Part shown: positions 27,021-35,443 of the stretch, piece by piece
Numbering within the stretch: position 1 is the stretch's first letter
Layout of the letters: every line of letters begins with the position of its first letter
From: Ruminiclostridium papyrosolvens DSM 2782
Lineage (GTDB): Bacteria; Bacillota; Clostridia; Acetivibrionales; DSM-1351
Direction: 5' to 3'
DNA length: 64,000 bases
Assembly: GCF_029318685.1 (NCBI RefSeq)
Contig: NZ_CP119677.1
Location: 3,153,001 to 3,217,000, forward strand
Notes under the pieces: model-generated
Databases searched by the model: none
What the model was told of the DNA's origin: nothing
Seen by the model: only the letters and a program-made list of their open reading frames with translations
Program-made: the position numbers and the translations under genes

Positions 27021-27049
27021 ATTATATACAACTTGTTCATTGTATACAA
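27021..27049 (-). promoter_or_regulatory. Possible pta-ackA promoter with palindromic operator
   Basis: On the minus strand TTGTAT (27044-27049) and TATAAT (27021-27026) are 17 bp apart. The -35 lies inside the perfect palindrome TTGTATACAA (27040-27049). A related half occurs near 27003. The remaining parts of the 26,803-27,178 gap hold nothing else I recognise. Confidence 0.5.
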
Positions 27050-27178
27050 GAAAAAATTTGTTATTAAATTTTGTATTTCAAAACAGCTAAAACTGTTATA
27101 AACTTATATAGAAAATAGCACATGCTTATTGTTCAAAAATACAGCAGCTACCATTACGAAAGGTAAGGTTAATAACCA

Positions 27179-28780
27179 ATGAAAAAAAAGCTACTCTTAT
27201 ATTCCACATCATTCTTTTGCGGAATGTCTGTAATGGCGGTAGAACTAAGTGTTTCCAAGCTTCTTGCACCCTATTTCGGGACTTCTCAGATTATATGGAC
27301 CGTCATTATCGGATTGATTATGATATCCCTGAGTGTGGGAAACGTTTTGGGCGGAAGGTCTGCCGACAAGCATAACAGTATGAACAGATTATATCTTATT
27401 ATATGGGCAGCCGCTATATGGATTGCCATAATTCCTTTTGTAGGCAAATATATCGTTGTTGGTATAATAGGCCTGCTTTTTATGTTTCTTCCTCAAAATC
27501 TGCTTATCACAGGTTCGGCAATCTCCTGTCTTGTTCTGTTTTCCGTTCCCCTGATTGGACTTGGAATGGTTTCTCCTTATCTTGTGAAGCTGGGTGTTAC
27601 CGATATTGAAAATACAGGTAAAACCACAGGAAAGATATACGCCATGAATACTATAGGAAGTATTATAGGGACGTTTTTACCTACCTTTGTTACAATACCT
27701 ACTGTAGGTACAAGTAAAACCTTTCTGATTTTTGCACTTGTTTTAAACGTTATCTGCCTTGCTTATTTTATTATGAATAAAGTTAAATCTGTTAAGACCT
27801 CTTTAACATTTATAATTATTTTCGTTTTGCTTTTTATACCTCTCTCAAATTCATATGCCTTCTGGAGGGATTGTGTTGTTGAAGACGAATCTGTTTACAA
27901 TTATTTACAGGTAACGGAAGACAAGGATTCCGTGTACCTTTCTACTAATGTAGCTTTTGGCGTTCAGTCAGTATACAAAAAAGACAACAAGCTGTCAGGT
28001 ATGTACTATGATTTTGCACTGGCTGCCCCGCAATTTATAAAGAATTTCAGAAGCGATGACAAAGCGGAGCTTTTGGTTCTTGGAAACGGTACCGGTACTT
28101 ATGCAAAACAATCCAAAATATATTATACCAATATTAAGACAGATGCCGTTGAGATTGACCCTAAGATTGTTGAGTTATCCAAAAAGTATTTTGACTTAAA
28201 GGATGATGAAGCAACAATTTATGAGACTGACGGAAGAACCTTTCTTTCTGATGAAAATTGCGGTATGTACGACGTAATAATGATTGATGCCTATCACGAC
28301 ATAACAATACCCTTCCATATGTCCACAAAGGAGTTTTTCTCAAAGGTTTCAGAGCATTTGAAGCCCGGTGGTGTGATTATTCTCAATATTAACATGAAGG
28401 CAAAAGGTGATAATCCCATAAACCGGTATTTAAGCCAGACTGTGAGGAGTGTTTTTGAAAAGGTTTATACTTGTGAATTGAAAACAAGTACAAATGAATT
28501 GCTGTTTGCGTCCAATGATACAAATATGGTGAATAATTTGTTTGACAATATCAGTAACATGAACAATGCCAACCCATTAAAGAACGTTTTTCAGTTTGTC
28601 ATTGAAAATCTGAAGGAGGTTACTGAATCCGGTCATGTATTTACTGATGAAGTGGCCCCTGTTGATATATTAGGACAGAAGCTTTTGAATTCCATGGTTC
28701 AGGATGAAACTTCTGACTTGAAGGAAATGATTAATTTTAAAGAAAAGGGACTTAAAGGTTTACTGGACATGCTCAGATAG
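27179..28780 (+). CDS. Fused membrane / spermidine-synthase-like protein
   Basis: This 533-residue protein has about seven hydrophobic helices in residues 1-225 (SVMAVELSVSKLLAPYFGTS, IIGLIMISLSVGNVLGGRSA). A soluble Rossmann methyltransferase-like domain follows, resembling spermidine synthase (LLVLGNGTGTYAKQ near 300, DAVEIDPKIVELSKKYF near 320, YDVIMIDAYHD near 360). Such fusions are widespread, but their substrate is usually unknown. No speD or speA is nearby, so polyamine synthesis should not be assumed. It is a single-gene unit ended by the hairpin at 28838. Confidence 0.8.
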   Translation: MKKKLLLYSTSFFCGMSVMAVELSVSKLLAPYFGTSQIIWTVIIGLIMISLSVGNVLGGRSADKHNSMNRLYLIIWAAAIWIAIIPFVGKYIVVGIIGLLFMFLPQNLLITGSAISCLVLFSVPLIGLGMVSPYLVKLGVTDIENTGKTTGKIYAMNTIGSIIGTFLPTFVTIPTVGTSKTFLIFALVLNVICLAYFIMNKVKSVKTSLTFIIIFVLLFIPLSNSYAFWRDCVVEDESVYNYLQVTEDKDSVYLSTNVAFGVQSVYKKDNKLSGMYYDFALAAPQFIKNFRSDDKAELLVLGNGTGTYAKQSKIYYTNIKTDAVEIDPKIVELSKKYFDLKDDEATIYETDGRTFLSDENCGMYDVIMIDAYHDITIPFHMSTKEFFSKVSEHLKPGGVIILNINMKAKGDNPINRYLSQTVRSVFEKVYTCELKTSTNELLFASNDTNMVNNLFDNISNMNNANPLKNVFQFVIENLKEVTESGHVFTDEVAPVDILGQKLLNSMVQDETSDLKEMINFKEKGLKGLLDMLR

Positions 28781-28837
28781 ATAATTCACCTTGACACATA
28801 TTTATTTAAAATAATATAATATTATAGCGGAAGATTA

Positions 28838-28870
28838 CCTTTCGTCCTACATATGGACGAAAGGTTTTTT
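28838..28870 (+). terminator. Terminator between the fused membrane protein gene and gltX
   Basis: CCTTTCGTCC-TACATAT-GGACGAAAGG followed by TTTTTT. Confidence 0.85.
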
Positions 28871-28919
28871 AATATGTTTTCTCAAAATTATATAAATTTC
28901 TATTGAAAGGAGATTATTT

Positions 28920-30389
28920 ATGCAAAACGTACGAACCAGATTTGCACCTAGTCCAACAGGCTATATGCATATAGGAAATTTGAGGACTGCGCTTTATGAA
29001 TATCTTATTGCAAGAAAATACAATGGTAAATTCATTTTAAGAATAGAAGATACCGATCAGGAGCGTTTTGTCGAAGGAGCTGTAGATGTTATATACAAAA
29101 CTCTCAAGCTTGCGGGAATAAGCCACGATGAAGGCCCGGATGTTGGCGGTAACTATGGCCCTTATGTTCAAAGTGAAAGAAGGGGCATGTATCTTGAATA
29201 TGCTAAAAAGCTTGTTGAACTTGGCGGTGCATATTATTGCTTCTGTACCAAGGAAAGACTTGCGGAGCTAAAGGAAAAACAAGATGCCGAAGGTCATGGC
29301 CACAGATATGACCGTTGCTGCCTGTCGCTTTCAAAAGAAGAGATTGAAGAAAACCTAAAAAATAACGTACCTTATGTTATAAGACAAAAAATGCCGGATA
29401 CAGGTACTACAAGCTTTGAAGATGCGGTTTACGGTACAATTACAGTTGATAATAGCGAACTTGATGATCAGATTCTTATTAAAACTGATGGTCTTCCTAC
29501 CTACAACTTTGCAAATGTAATTGATGACCATCAGATGGAGATTTCACATGTTGTAAGGGGTAACGAATACCTTTCTTCTACTCCTAAATACAACCTTCTG
29601 TATGAAGCTTTTGGATGGGACATTCCAACTTACGTGCATGTTCCTCTTATTCTCAAGGCTTCCGGACAGAAGCTCAGTAAAAGAGCCGGAGACCCATCTT
29701 TTGAAGATTTGGTTTCAATGGGTTATCTGGTTGAAGCCATTGTAAACTATGTTGTGTTACTGGGTTGGAGTCCAAGTTCAAATCAGGAGATTTACTCTTT
29801 AAAGGAGCTTGAAGAGGTTTTTGAAATTTCGGGTATCAGTAAAGCTCCTGCAATTTTTGATATTAACAAGCTGACATGGATGAATGGTGAGTATATCAGA
29901 AAAATGCCTGTAGAGGAATTCCACAACCTTGCTCTTCCCTTTTATGAGAAAGCAATAACCAATAAAAATATTGATACATTGAAGCTTAGCAAACTCCTTC
30001 AAATAAGAACAGAGGTTTTGACAACTATTCCGGAAACTATTGATTTTCTTGACCAATTACCGGATTATGATGTTCAGATGTATATTCATAAAAAGAGTAA
30101 AACCACCCTTGAAAATTCTCTTGAGAATTTAACTGCTGCCTATCCGATTCTGGATGGTATAAGCGATTGGAATGCTGACAGTATTCACGAAAAGATTTTT
30201 GCACACATAGAAGCTCTTGGAATTAAAAACAGCTTAATGCTTTGGCCTATAAGAACAGCTGTGTCCGGAAAGGCTGTTACACCGGGCGGAGCTATTGAAA
30301 TTGCAGATATTATCGGAAAAGAAGAAACACTAAAAAGAATCAGTATTGGTATGGATAAATTAAAAACTGCTTTGGGGACCAATGCATAA
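28920..30389 (+). CDS. gltX: Glutamyl-tRNA synthetase
   Basis: This 489-residue class I synthetase charges tRNA-Glu, and possibly tRNA-Gln where GatCAB is used. The HIGH signature is in [20 protein letters not shown] at the N terminus and the KMSKS counterpart is KLSKRAGD near residue 256. A four-cysteine/histidine zinc region lies around CFCTKERL ... HRYDRCC. The AAAGGAG ribosome binding site is strong. The gene is followed after 27 bp by the phosphoglycerate mutase. Confidence 0.97.
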   Translation: MQNVRTRFAPSPTGYMHIGNLRTALYEYLIARKYNGKFILRIEDTDQERFVEGAVDVIYKTLKLAGISHDEGPDVGGNYGPYVQSERRGMYLEYAKKLVELGGAYYCFCTKERLAELKEKQDAEGHGHRYDRCCLSLSKEEIEENLKNNVPYVIRQKMPDTGTTSFEDAVYGTITVDNSELDDQILIKTDGLPTYNFANVIDDHQMEISHVVRGNEYLSSTPKYNLLYEAFGWDIPTYVHVPLILKASGQKLSKRAGDPSFEDLVSMGYLVEAIVNYVVLLGWSPSSNQEIYSLKELEEVFEISGISKAPAIFDINKLTWMNGEYIRKMPVEEFHNLALPFYEKAITNKNIDTLKLSKLLQIRTEVLTTIPETIDFLDQLPDYDVQMYIHKKSKTTLENSLENLTAAYPILDGISDWNADSIHEKIFAHIEALGIKNSLMLWPIRTAVSGKAVTPGGAIEIADIIGKEETLKRISIGMDKLKTALGTNA

Positions 30390-30416
30390 ATAATATTAAG
30401 TAAAGGATTTGATAGT

Positions 30417-31628
30417 ATGAAATATGTTGTGATTCTTGGTGACGGTATGGCCGACTATCCCATGCCTGAACTTGATAACAAAACCCCCCTGCAATATGCA
30501 AAGAAACCCACAATTGATATGTTGGCTTCAAAGGGTACCGTGGGACTTGTTCGTACTGTTCCTGAAGGCATTGCCCCGGGCAGTGATGCTGCCAACCTGT
30601 CGGTAATGGGTTATAACCCAAAAGTATATTATACAGGTCGTTCACCTTTAGAGGCTGTAAGCATGGGGTTGGATTTGTCATCTACTGATGTTGCCTTAAG
30701 ATGCAATCTTGTGCATCTTTCAGAGGATGAATCCGAGTATTCGGATAAAACTATGATTGATTACAGTTCAGATGAAATTTCAACAGCTGAATCTAAAGTT
30801 CTTATAGAGGCTGTAAATAATACGCTTAAAACCGCAGACATAAATTTTTACCCCGGTATAAGCTACAGGCATTGTATGGTCTGGAGTAATGGAAAAACCA
30901 GCCTTGGCTGTACTCCTCCCCATGACATTTCCGACAAAAAGATAACAGATTATCTTCCAAAGGAAGAGTCCGGGCTGCTACTTAATTTAATGAAAAAAAG
31001 TTATGAAGTTTTAAAAGACCATCCTGTAAATCAGGCAAGAAAAGCACGCGGCCTAAGAACCGCAAACTCCATATGGCTTTGGGGTGAAGGTAAAAAACCT
31101 GCTTTGTCCTCTTTTCAGGAAAAATACCACAAAACCGGAGCAATGATATCGGCTGTGGATTTACTTAAAGGTATCGGTATATGTGCAGGCCTTGATTCAA
31201 TTGATGTTGAAGGCGCTACAGGCAATATAGATACAAATTTTATCGGCAAGGCTAACGCGGCTATTCAGGCTCTTGAAAGCGGAAAAGATTTTGTTTATGT
31301 ACATGTTGAAGCCCCTGATGAGTGCGGTCACAGACATGAAATCGAAAACAAAGTCAAAGCCATAGAATTGTTGGATTCACAGGTTGTAAAACCCATACTT
31401 GAAGGTATAAGTAAGTTTGATTACCGTGTATTGGTGCTTCCTGACCATCCTACTCCTCTTCGCTTACGCACTCATACATCCGAACCTGTTCCGTTTATAA
31501 TTTATGACAGCACCCATGAAATTCAATCGTCAGCTAAGAGCTACGATGAGTTTGAAGCAAAAAAATCGGGTGTGTTCGTAGACGATGGCTATAAATTAAT
31601 GGATTTGTTCATTAAAGGAAGTCTTTAA
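30417..31628 (+). CDS. apgM: Cofactor-independent phosphoglycerate mutase (ApgM family)
   Basis: This 403-residue alkaline-phosphatase-fold enzyme interconverts 2- and 3-phosphoglycerate in glycolysis. Motifs: VVILGDGMADYPMPEL at the start, EGIAPGSDAANLSVMGYNP with the nucleophile Ser, and FVYVHVEAPDECGHRHEIENK. LVLPDHPTPLRLRTHTSEPV supplies metal-binding Asp/His residues. It belongs to the archaeal/clostridial type rather than the GpmI type. It is probably co-transcribed with gltX. Confidence 0.93.
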   Translation: MKYVVILGDGMADYPMPELDNKTPLQYAKKPTIDMLASKGTVGLVRTVPEGIAPGSDAANLSVMGYNPKVYYTGRSPLEAVSMGLDLSSTDVALRCNLVHLSEDESEYSDKTMIDYSSDEISTAESKVLIEAVNNTLKTADINFYPGISYRHCMVWSNGKTSLGCTPPHDISDKKITDYLPKEESGLLLNLMKKSYEVLKDHPVNQARKARGLRTANSIWLWGEGKKPALSSFQEKYHKTGAMISAVDLLKGIGICAGLDSIDVEGATGNIDTNFIGKANAAIQALESGKDFVYVHVEAPDECGHRHEIENKVKAIELLDSQVVKPILEGISKFDYRVLVLPDHPTPLRLRTHTSEPVPFIIYDSTHEIQSSAKSYDEFEAKKSGVFVDDGYKLMDLFIKGSL

Positions 31629-31667
31629 TCGCAAAACTAATTTTTAACTTTTGAACCTTTACTCAGA

Positions 31668-31793
31668 GTATAAATTATATCAATGGAAGCTTGGTTAAAG
31701 ATATTTACAGACGTTTGCCGGTAAAATATCCTAAAATGAGCCGCTATAAACTCTTGCAAATATCTTGGAAGCAATCATTGATATAATTTTATA
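31668..31793. repeat. Long imperfect palindrome after apgM
   Basis: ATTATATCAATG (31674-31685) and CATTGATATAAT (31776-31787) are exact reverse complements. The pairing extends outward to TATAA with one base difference. Inside lie AAGATATTT and AAATATCTT, which also pair. The ~125-bp unit could fold into one long hairpin. It may be a small inverted-repeat element or a structured leader; it carries no ORF. Confidence 0.55.
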
Positions 31794-31795
31794 CG

Positions 31796-31853
31796 GGAGT
31801 ATCGATGTTAAAACAGTGAAACTCTCTGTTTTGCGATACTTCCTTATTTTTTT
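31796..31853. terminator. Terminator between apgM and the split recombinase
   Basis: GGAGTATCG...AAAACAG pairs with CTGTTTT-GCGATACTTCC and is followed by TTATTTTTTTAT. It can end gltX-apgM transcription. Confidence 0.75.
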
Positions 31854-31859
31854 ATGCTC

Positions 31860-33040
31860 TCACTTTCTATCTGTCTGCTGTTTCCAGTTATTATAGTTAT
31901 ATTCGATTACTATGCAGCCGCTTTCTGTATCCTCCAAAGTCCCATCTGTTTCTGGGAGTACATCTTTATTGTCAAATATTGTTATTTTATTAACCATTAA
32001 TTCAATTATGTTTCTGGTAATTCCCTGTGTTTTTATTCTGGTAACAAAATTTTTAATCAGCTGCTCTTTATCCAACTGCTTTGTTTCTTCTTTCTTTAAT
32101 TTTTCTACTTCCTGCCTTATTGTTGCAATTCGGGTTTCAAGGTTTTGATTCATTCTATAAAATAGCTGTTCCGATATTCGTCCTTCAAGCCTGTCATTAT
32201 ACAAAATATCTTGCTGCTTTTGTTTTTGGATTATCTGCTGTTCAAATCTTTTTATACTGTGCAGCAGACGCTCCTTCTCTACATATTCACTGCTATAATT
32301 AAGGTTCAGGTTATCAATCAGTTCGTTATTTGACAGGAGTTCCAGCAGTTCTTTTGTTACTATGTCAATAATACTCTCTTCCGTAACATAGTGGCTTGAA
32401 CATGCTTCGCAGCCTTTTTTGGAATAGGAGCTGCATATATAGCCCACCGGCCTGTCTTTTCTGACCCGGACATACATTGCCTTACCACATTTTCCGCAAT
32501 AGACAAGGTTACTCAGGAGATGTGTTACATTACGGTTGTACCCCTGATTTGACCTTTTTTTAGCTCTCAATTTCTGAACTTCATCAAACTCTTCATTGGA
32601 TATTATGGGTTCGTGTGTGTTAGTTGTTATTATCCATTTGTCAAAGGGCAGCCTTCTGGTTTTTTTGTTTTTAAAACTTATTTTTTCACTGACTCCCTGC
32701 ACCGTGTCTCCAATATATACCCGGTTACATAAAATCCTCTGAACTGCAACCTGATTCCATGGCGTTATAGGTATTTCAGAATTTTTTGACGAGGGCGACG
32801 GATATCCTTTTTGGTTAAGCATATTTGCTATGGCAGAATATCCATATCCCTTTCTGTATAAGCTGAATATTTCTTTTACAACAGGTGCATTTCTGCTGTC
32901 TATTACCAGCTTATTCTTTTCATTTACCGATTTCACGTACCCGAATGGCGCATTTCCTATGTATTCACCCTGCTCAATTTTAAACCTGAGATTAGCTCTT
33001 ATTTTTTTTGATATGTCTCTAATGTATCGCTCGTTGTACC
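31860..33040 (-). CDS. Large serine recombinase, C-terminal part, split by element 2
   Basis: This open frame lacks a start and a catalytic domain. It begins at the 12-bp core with YNERYIRDISKKIRANLRFK and continues through EQGEYIGNAPFGYVKS. It has a recombinase domain (YGYSAIANMLNQKGYPSP), a zinc ribbon (LVYCGKCGKAMYVRV ... GYICSSY ... GCEACSSH) and a coiled coil. Joining to the N-terminal part at 63585-63996 through the core gives DTWYNERYIRDIS and a 526-codon recombinase with no stop (412 + 1,169 bases). The gene was whole before element 2 inserted in its conserved NE-Y-RD motif. Confidence 0.92.
33029..33040 (-). other. Attachment core of element 2, left end
   Basis: Core GGTACAACGAGC on the minus strand, with element DNA (TATCCATGATATAA) before it and host recombinase sequence (GATACATTAGAGAC) after it. 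Confidence 0.85.
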
Positions 33041-33045
33041 TTATA

Positions 33046-33258
33046 TCATGGATATAAGCGTGTACTGCTGCTTTTGGCAGGTGAAATTTTAGTCCTGTTT
33101 TGTGCCTTTGTATTTTTTTTATTATTCAATACTTCTTCCCTTGTCACATATTTGCATTGGTACCCTGTTATACTGGATAAAACCTCTCCAACATTGTTAA
33201 GTCTCTTTAATCTTTCTTCAGGAGTTATATCTGGTGTAATTATTACTTTATACGACAT
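33046..33258 (-). CDS. Small 70-residue protein beside the attachment site; candidate directionality factor
   Basis: ATG at 33258 with an excellent AAGGAGGAG five bases upstream; the stop lies only 5 bp from the element core. The protein begins MSYKVIITPDITPEERLKRL and has a basic, serine-rich C terminus (KNTKAQNRTKISPAKSSSTR). It has no family I can name. It is divergent from the element recombinase, sharing a 122-bp promoter region. Size, charge and position at the att site make it a candidate recombination directionality factor or a DNA-binding partner. This is inference only. Confidence 0.65.
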   Translation of the reverse strand: MSYKVIITPDITPEERLKRLNNVGEVLSSITGYQCKYVTREEVLNNKKNTKAQNRTKISPAKSSSTRLYP

Positions 33259-33380
33259 AAATACTCCTCCTTACTACAAGTCTATTTTCCATGGTCTGTC
33301 CCGTATACATTTTTCAACGTTTTAACAAGGACTCTTTTAGCATAGAATTTTAATACATATTATTTCAATGGAGTTTTTAA

Positions 33381-34895
33381 ATGGTAAAAACCTGCATTTA
33401 TCTAAGAAAATCAAGAGAAGACGAGAGAATGGAAAAAGAACTGGGAAAAGGTGAAACACTTTCAAAGCATAGAGACGATTTGTTGAGTTTTGCCAGAAAT
33501 AGAGAACTTTGTATTGTAAATATCTATGAGGAACTGGTTACAGGTGAAAGCCTCCTTTACAGACCTGCTATGCTGGAGCTTCTAAAAGATGTTGAAGCCG
33601 GTGTTTACGATGCTGTACTGGTAATGGATTTACAAAGACTTGGTCGTGGAGATATGGAAGAACAGGGAATTATTCTTAAAGCCTTTAAAAATACAAATAC
33701 AAAAATTATAACACCGGACAAGGAATATGACCTTTCCAATGAGTTTGACGAGGAATACAGTGAATTTGAAGCTTTCATGAGCCGCAAGGAATACAAAATG
33801 ATTAACAAGCGTCTTCAAAGAGGAATTATTCATTCAGTAAACAGCGGCAACTACAATTCACCCTACCCGCCCTTTGGCTATATTATAAAGCAAGAGAAAT
33901 TAGGACGTACTTTGGAACCCCATCCCCAGCAGTCTGAAATTTTAAAGTGTATATTCGAGTGGTATGTAAATGAATCAATTGGCAGTCAAATTATTGCACA
34001 AAGGCTCAACAATATGGGTGTTAAAACAAATAAAAGTAATAACTGGACTTGTCAGGCAGTAACAGCTATTCTGAAAAATCCTGTTTATACCGGGAAAATA
34101 GCCTGGAGAAAAACAACAAGCAATCGTCTTCCCAAAAAAAAGAGTAAAAAGACCCAACCCAGACAGGATTGGATTCTGGCAGACGGAAAACATCCCGCAC
34201 TGATTTCAGATAGTACCTATCAAAAGGCACAATGCATTATGAATAATAACAGTAAAACTCACACAAAACAGTCATCCGGCCTTCAAAATACTTTAGCAGG
34301 AATAATCGTTTGCGGAGTTTGCGGAGCTAAAATGCGATATAGACCATACCTCAATTCAGAGCCACATCTTGTATGCATCAATAAATGCGGTAATAAAAGC
34401 AGTAAGTTTGATTATATAGAGAACTGTGTGCTGTCGAGTCTTAGTGAATACCTGACTGAATATACTTTTCAATTTTCAGGAGAGTTGCCACAGAACAACA
34501 GCAGTCAGTCTGCTTTAAAAAATAGTGCTGCTATGCTTGAAAAACAGTTGAAGGAAACTTTTTTGCAAAAAGAAAATGTTTACGGTCTTTTGGAAAAAGG
34601 TGTTTATTCCATAGAGGATTTTAATCAAAGACTTATTAGGGTTAACAGCAAAATTGATGAACTCCGACAATCTATGTCTAACATAAACAAACTAAATAAT
34701 AAAGCTCTTCGCCAAAAACCAGGCAATGAAGAAATTCAAAGTGGTATAACAAAAATTATTAAGATATATAAAAATCTAAAAAACATTGAAGATAAAAATG
34801 TATTACTTAAAAGTGTTTTAGGAAAAATTGAATACTTCAAGGGTAAAGATTGTAGAAATGATGATTTTACACTGAGGATATATCCCCTTATTTAG
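33381..34895 (+). CDS. Large serine recombinase of element 2
   Basis: This 504-residue recombinase starts at the ATG at 33381. Catalytic Ser is in CIYLRKSREDERMEK (residue ~11). The resolvase domain shows VTGESLLYRPAMLELL and LVMDLQRLGRGD. The recombinase domain contains GSQIIAQRLNNMGVKT and AILKNPVYTGKIAWRK. The zinc ribbon is IIVCGVCGAKMRYRP ... LVCINKCG, followed by a C-terminal coiled coil. It is the second gene from the left end of element 2 and should catalyse its integration and excision. It differs clearly from the element 1 enzyme, so the two elements are independent. Confidence 0.95.
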   Translation: MVKTCIYLRKSREDERMEKELGKGETLSKHRDDLLSFARNRELCIVNIYEELVTGESLLYRPAMLELLKDVEAGVYDAVLVMDLQRLGRGDMEEQGIILKAFKNTNTKIITPDKEYDLSNEFDEEYSEFEAFMSRKEYKMINKRLQRGIIHSVNSGNYNSPYPPFGYIIKQEKLGRTLEPHPQQSEILKCIFEWYVNESIGSQIIAQRLNNMGVKTNKSNNWTCQAVTAILKNPVYTGKIAWRKTTSNRLPKKKSKKTQPRQDWILADGKHPALISDSTYQKAQCIMNNNSKTHTKQSSGLQNTLAGIIVCGVCGAKMRYRPYLNSEPHLVCINKCGNKSSKFDYIENCVLSSLSEYLTEYTFQFSGELPQNNSSQSALKNSAAMLEKQLKETFLQKENVYGLLEKGVYSIEDFNQRLIRVNSKIDELRQSMSNINKLNNKALRQKPGNEEIQSGITKIIKIYKNLKNIEDKNVLLKSVLGKIEYFKGKDCRNDDFTLRIYPLI

Positions 34896-34978
34896 CCTTA
34901 TTATTTCTTACTTCCCAATAAGCATAACAACCGAAAAAGTATTATGAATCGGCTGCTATGCTTATTAAATCTTCTTTT

Positions 34979-35380
34979 TTATCTGAAAACCACTATAATC
35001 TCAAAGATTTCATCAGGACCTATGGTGTCGCTTACTGCACATAATTTCTTGTTATTATCTTTCTTATAGCTTACAAACTTTCCGTTATTTGCTCTTATTG
35101 CAACCTTATTCATCCCAAGGCAAATGAAATCAAATGTTTCTGTATTTGTAATACTTTCATTGCTGGGCTTAATTCTGATGTGTCCATCATCAGCAACACT
35201 GAGCAAATCTCTGGTATGTGTTTGTATGTATGTACCGCTTAAAGCCGCCGGTACAGTAAAAATAATATCATGTCTTGTCTCATCATACATACCTGATGTT
35301 AACAAATTGTTAACTTTTTCGATACATAGGTATTCGCCGTTACTTGTTTTAACAGCCACTCTTGCTCCCATAAAAGACAT
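34979..35380 (-). CDS. Beta-trefoil (fascin/actin-crosslinking-like) small protein
   Basis: This 133-residue protein shows internal repeats of the fascin-like beta-trefoil type: GARVAVKTSNGEYLCIEKVN near the start and VAIRANNGKFVSYKKDNNKK near residue 90, each followed by a short strand pair. It has no signal peptide and a good GGGAGGAACG ribosome binding site. Such folds bind carbohydrates or proteins. It lies between the recombinase and the kinase/regulator pair. Its function is unknown, and a link to the AidA-like proteins is only positional. Confidence 0.6.
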   Translation of the reverse strand: MSFMGARVAVKTSNGEYLCIEKVNNLLTSGMYDETRHDIIFTVPAALSGTYIQTHTRDLLSVADDGHIRIKPSNESITNTETFDFICLGMNKVAIRANNGKFVSYKKDNNKKLCAVSDTIGPDEIFEIIVVFR

Positions 35381-35443
35381 AAATCGTTCCTCCCTTAAAA
35401 AACTATAAATTTTGTATAATTATAGCAGATTTTATAAGGTTTA

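Noticed and set aside
27179-28780. Calling the gene speE
   Set aside because: The membrane fusion and lack of polyamine neighbours make spermidine synthase activity uncertain; only the fold is supported.
31860-32936. A short recombinase starting at the internal Met at 32936
   Set aside because: The open frame continues upstream into conserved recombinase sequence up to the core at 33,040, and the catalytic domain is found at 63,585-63,996.
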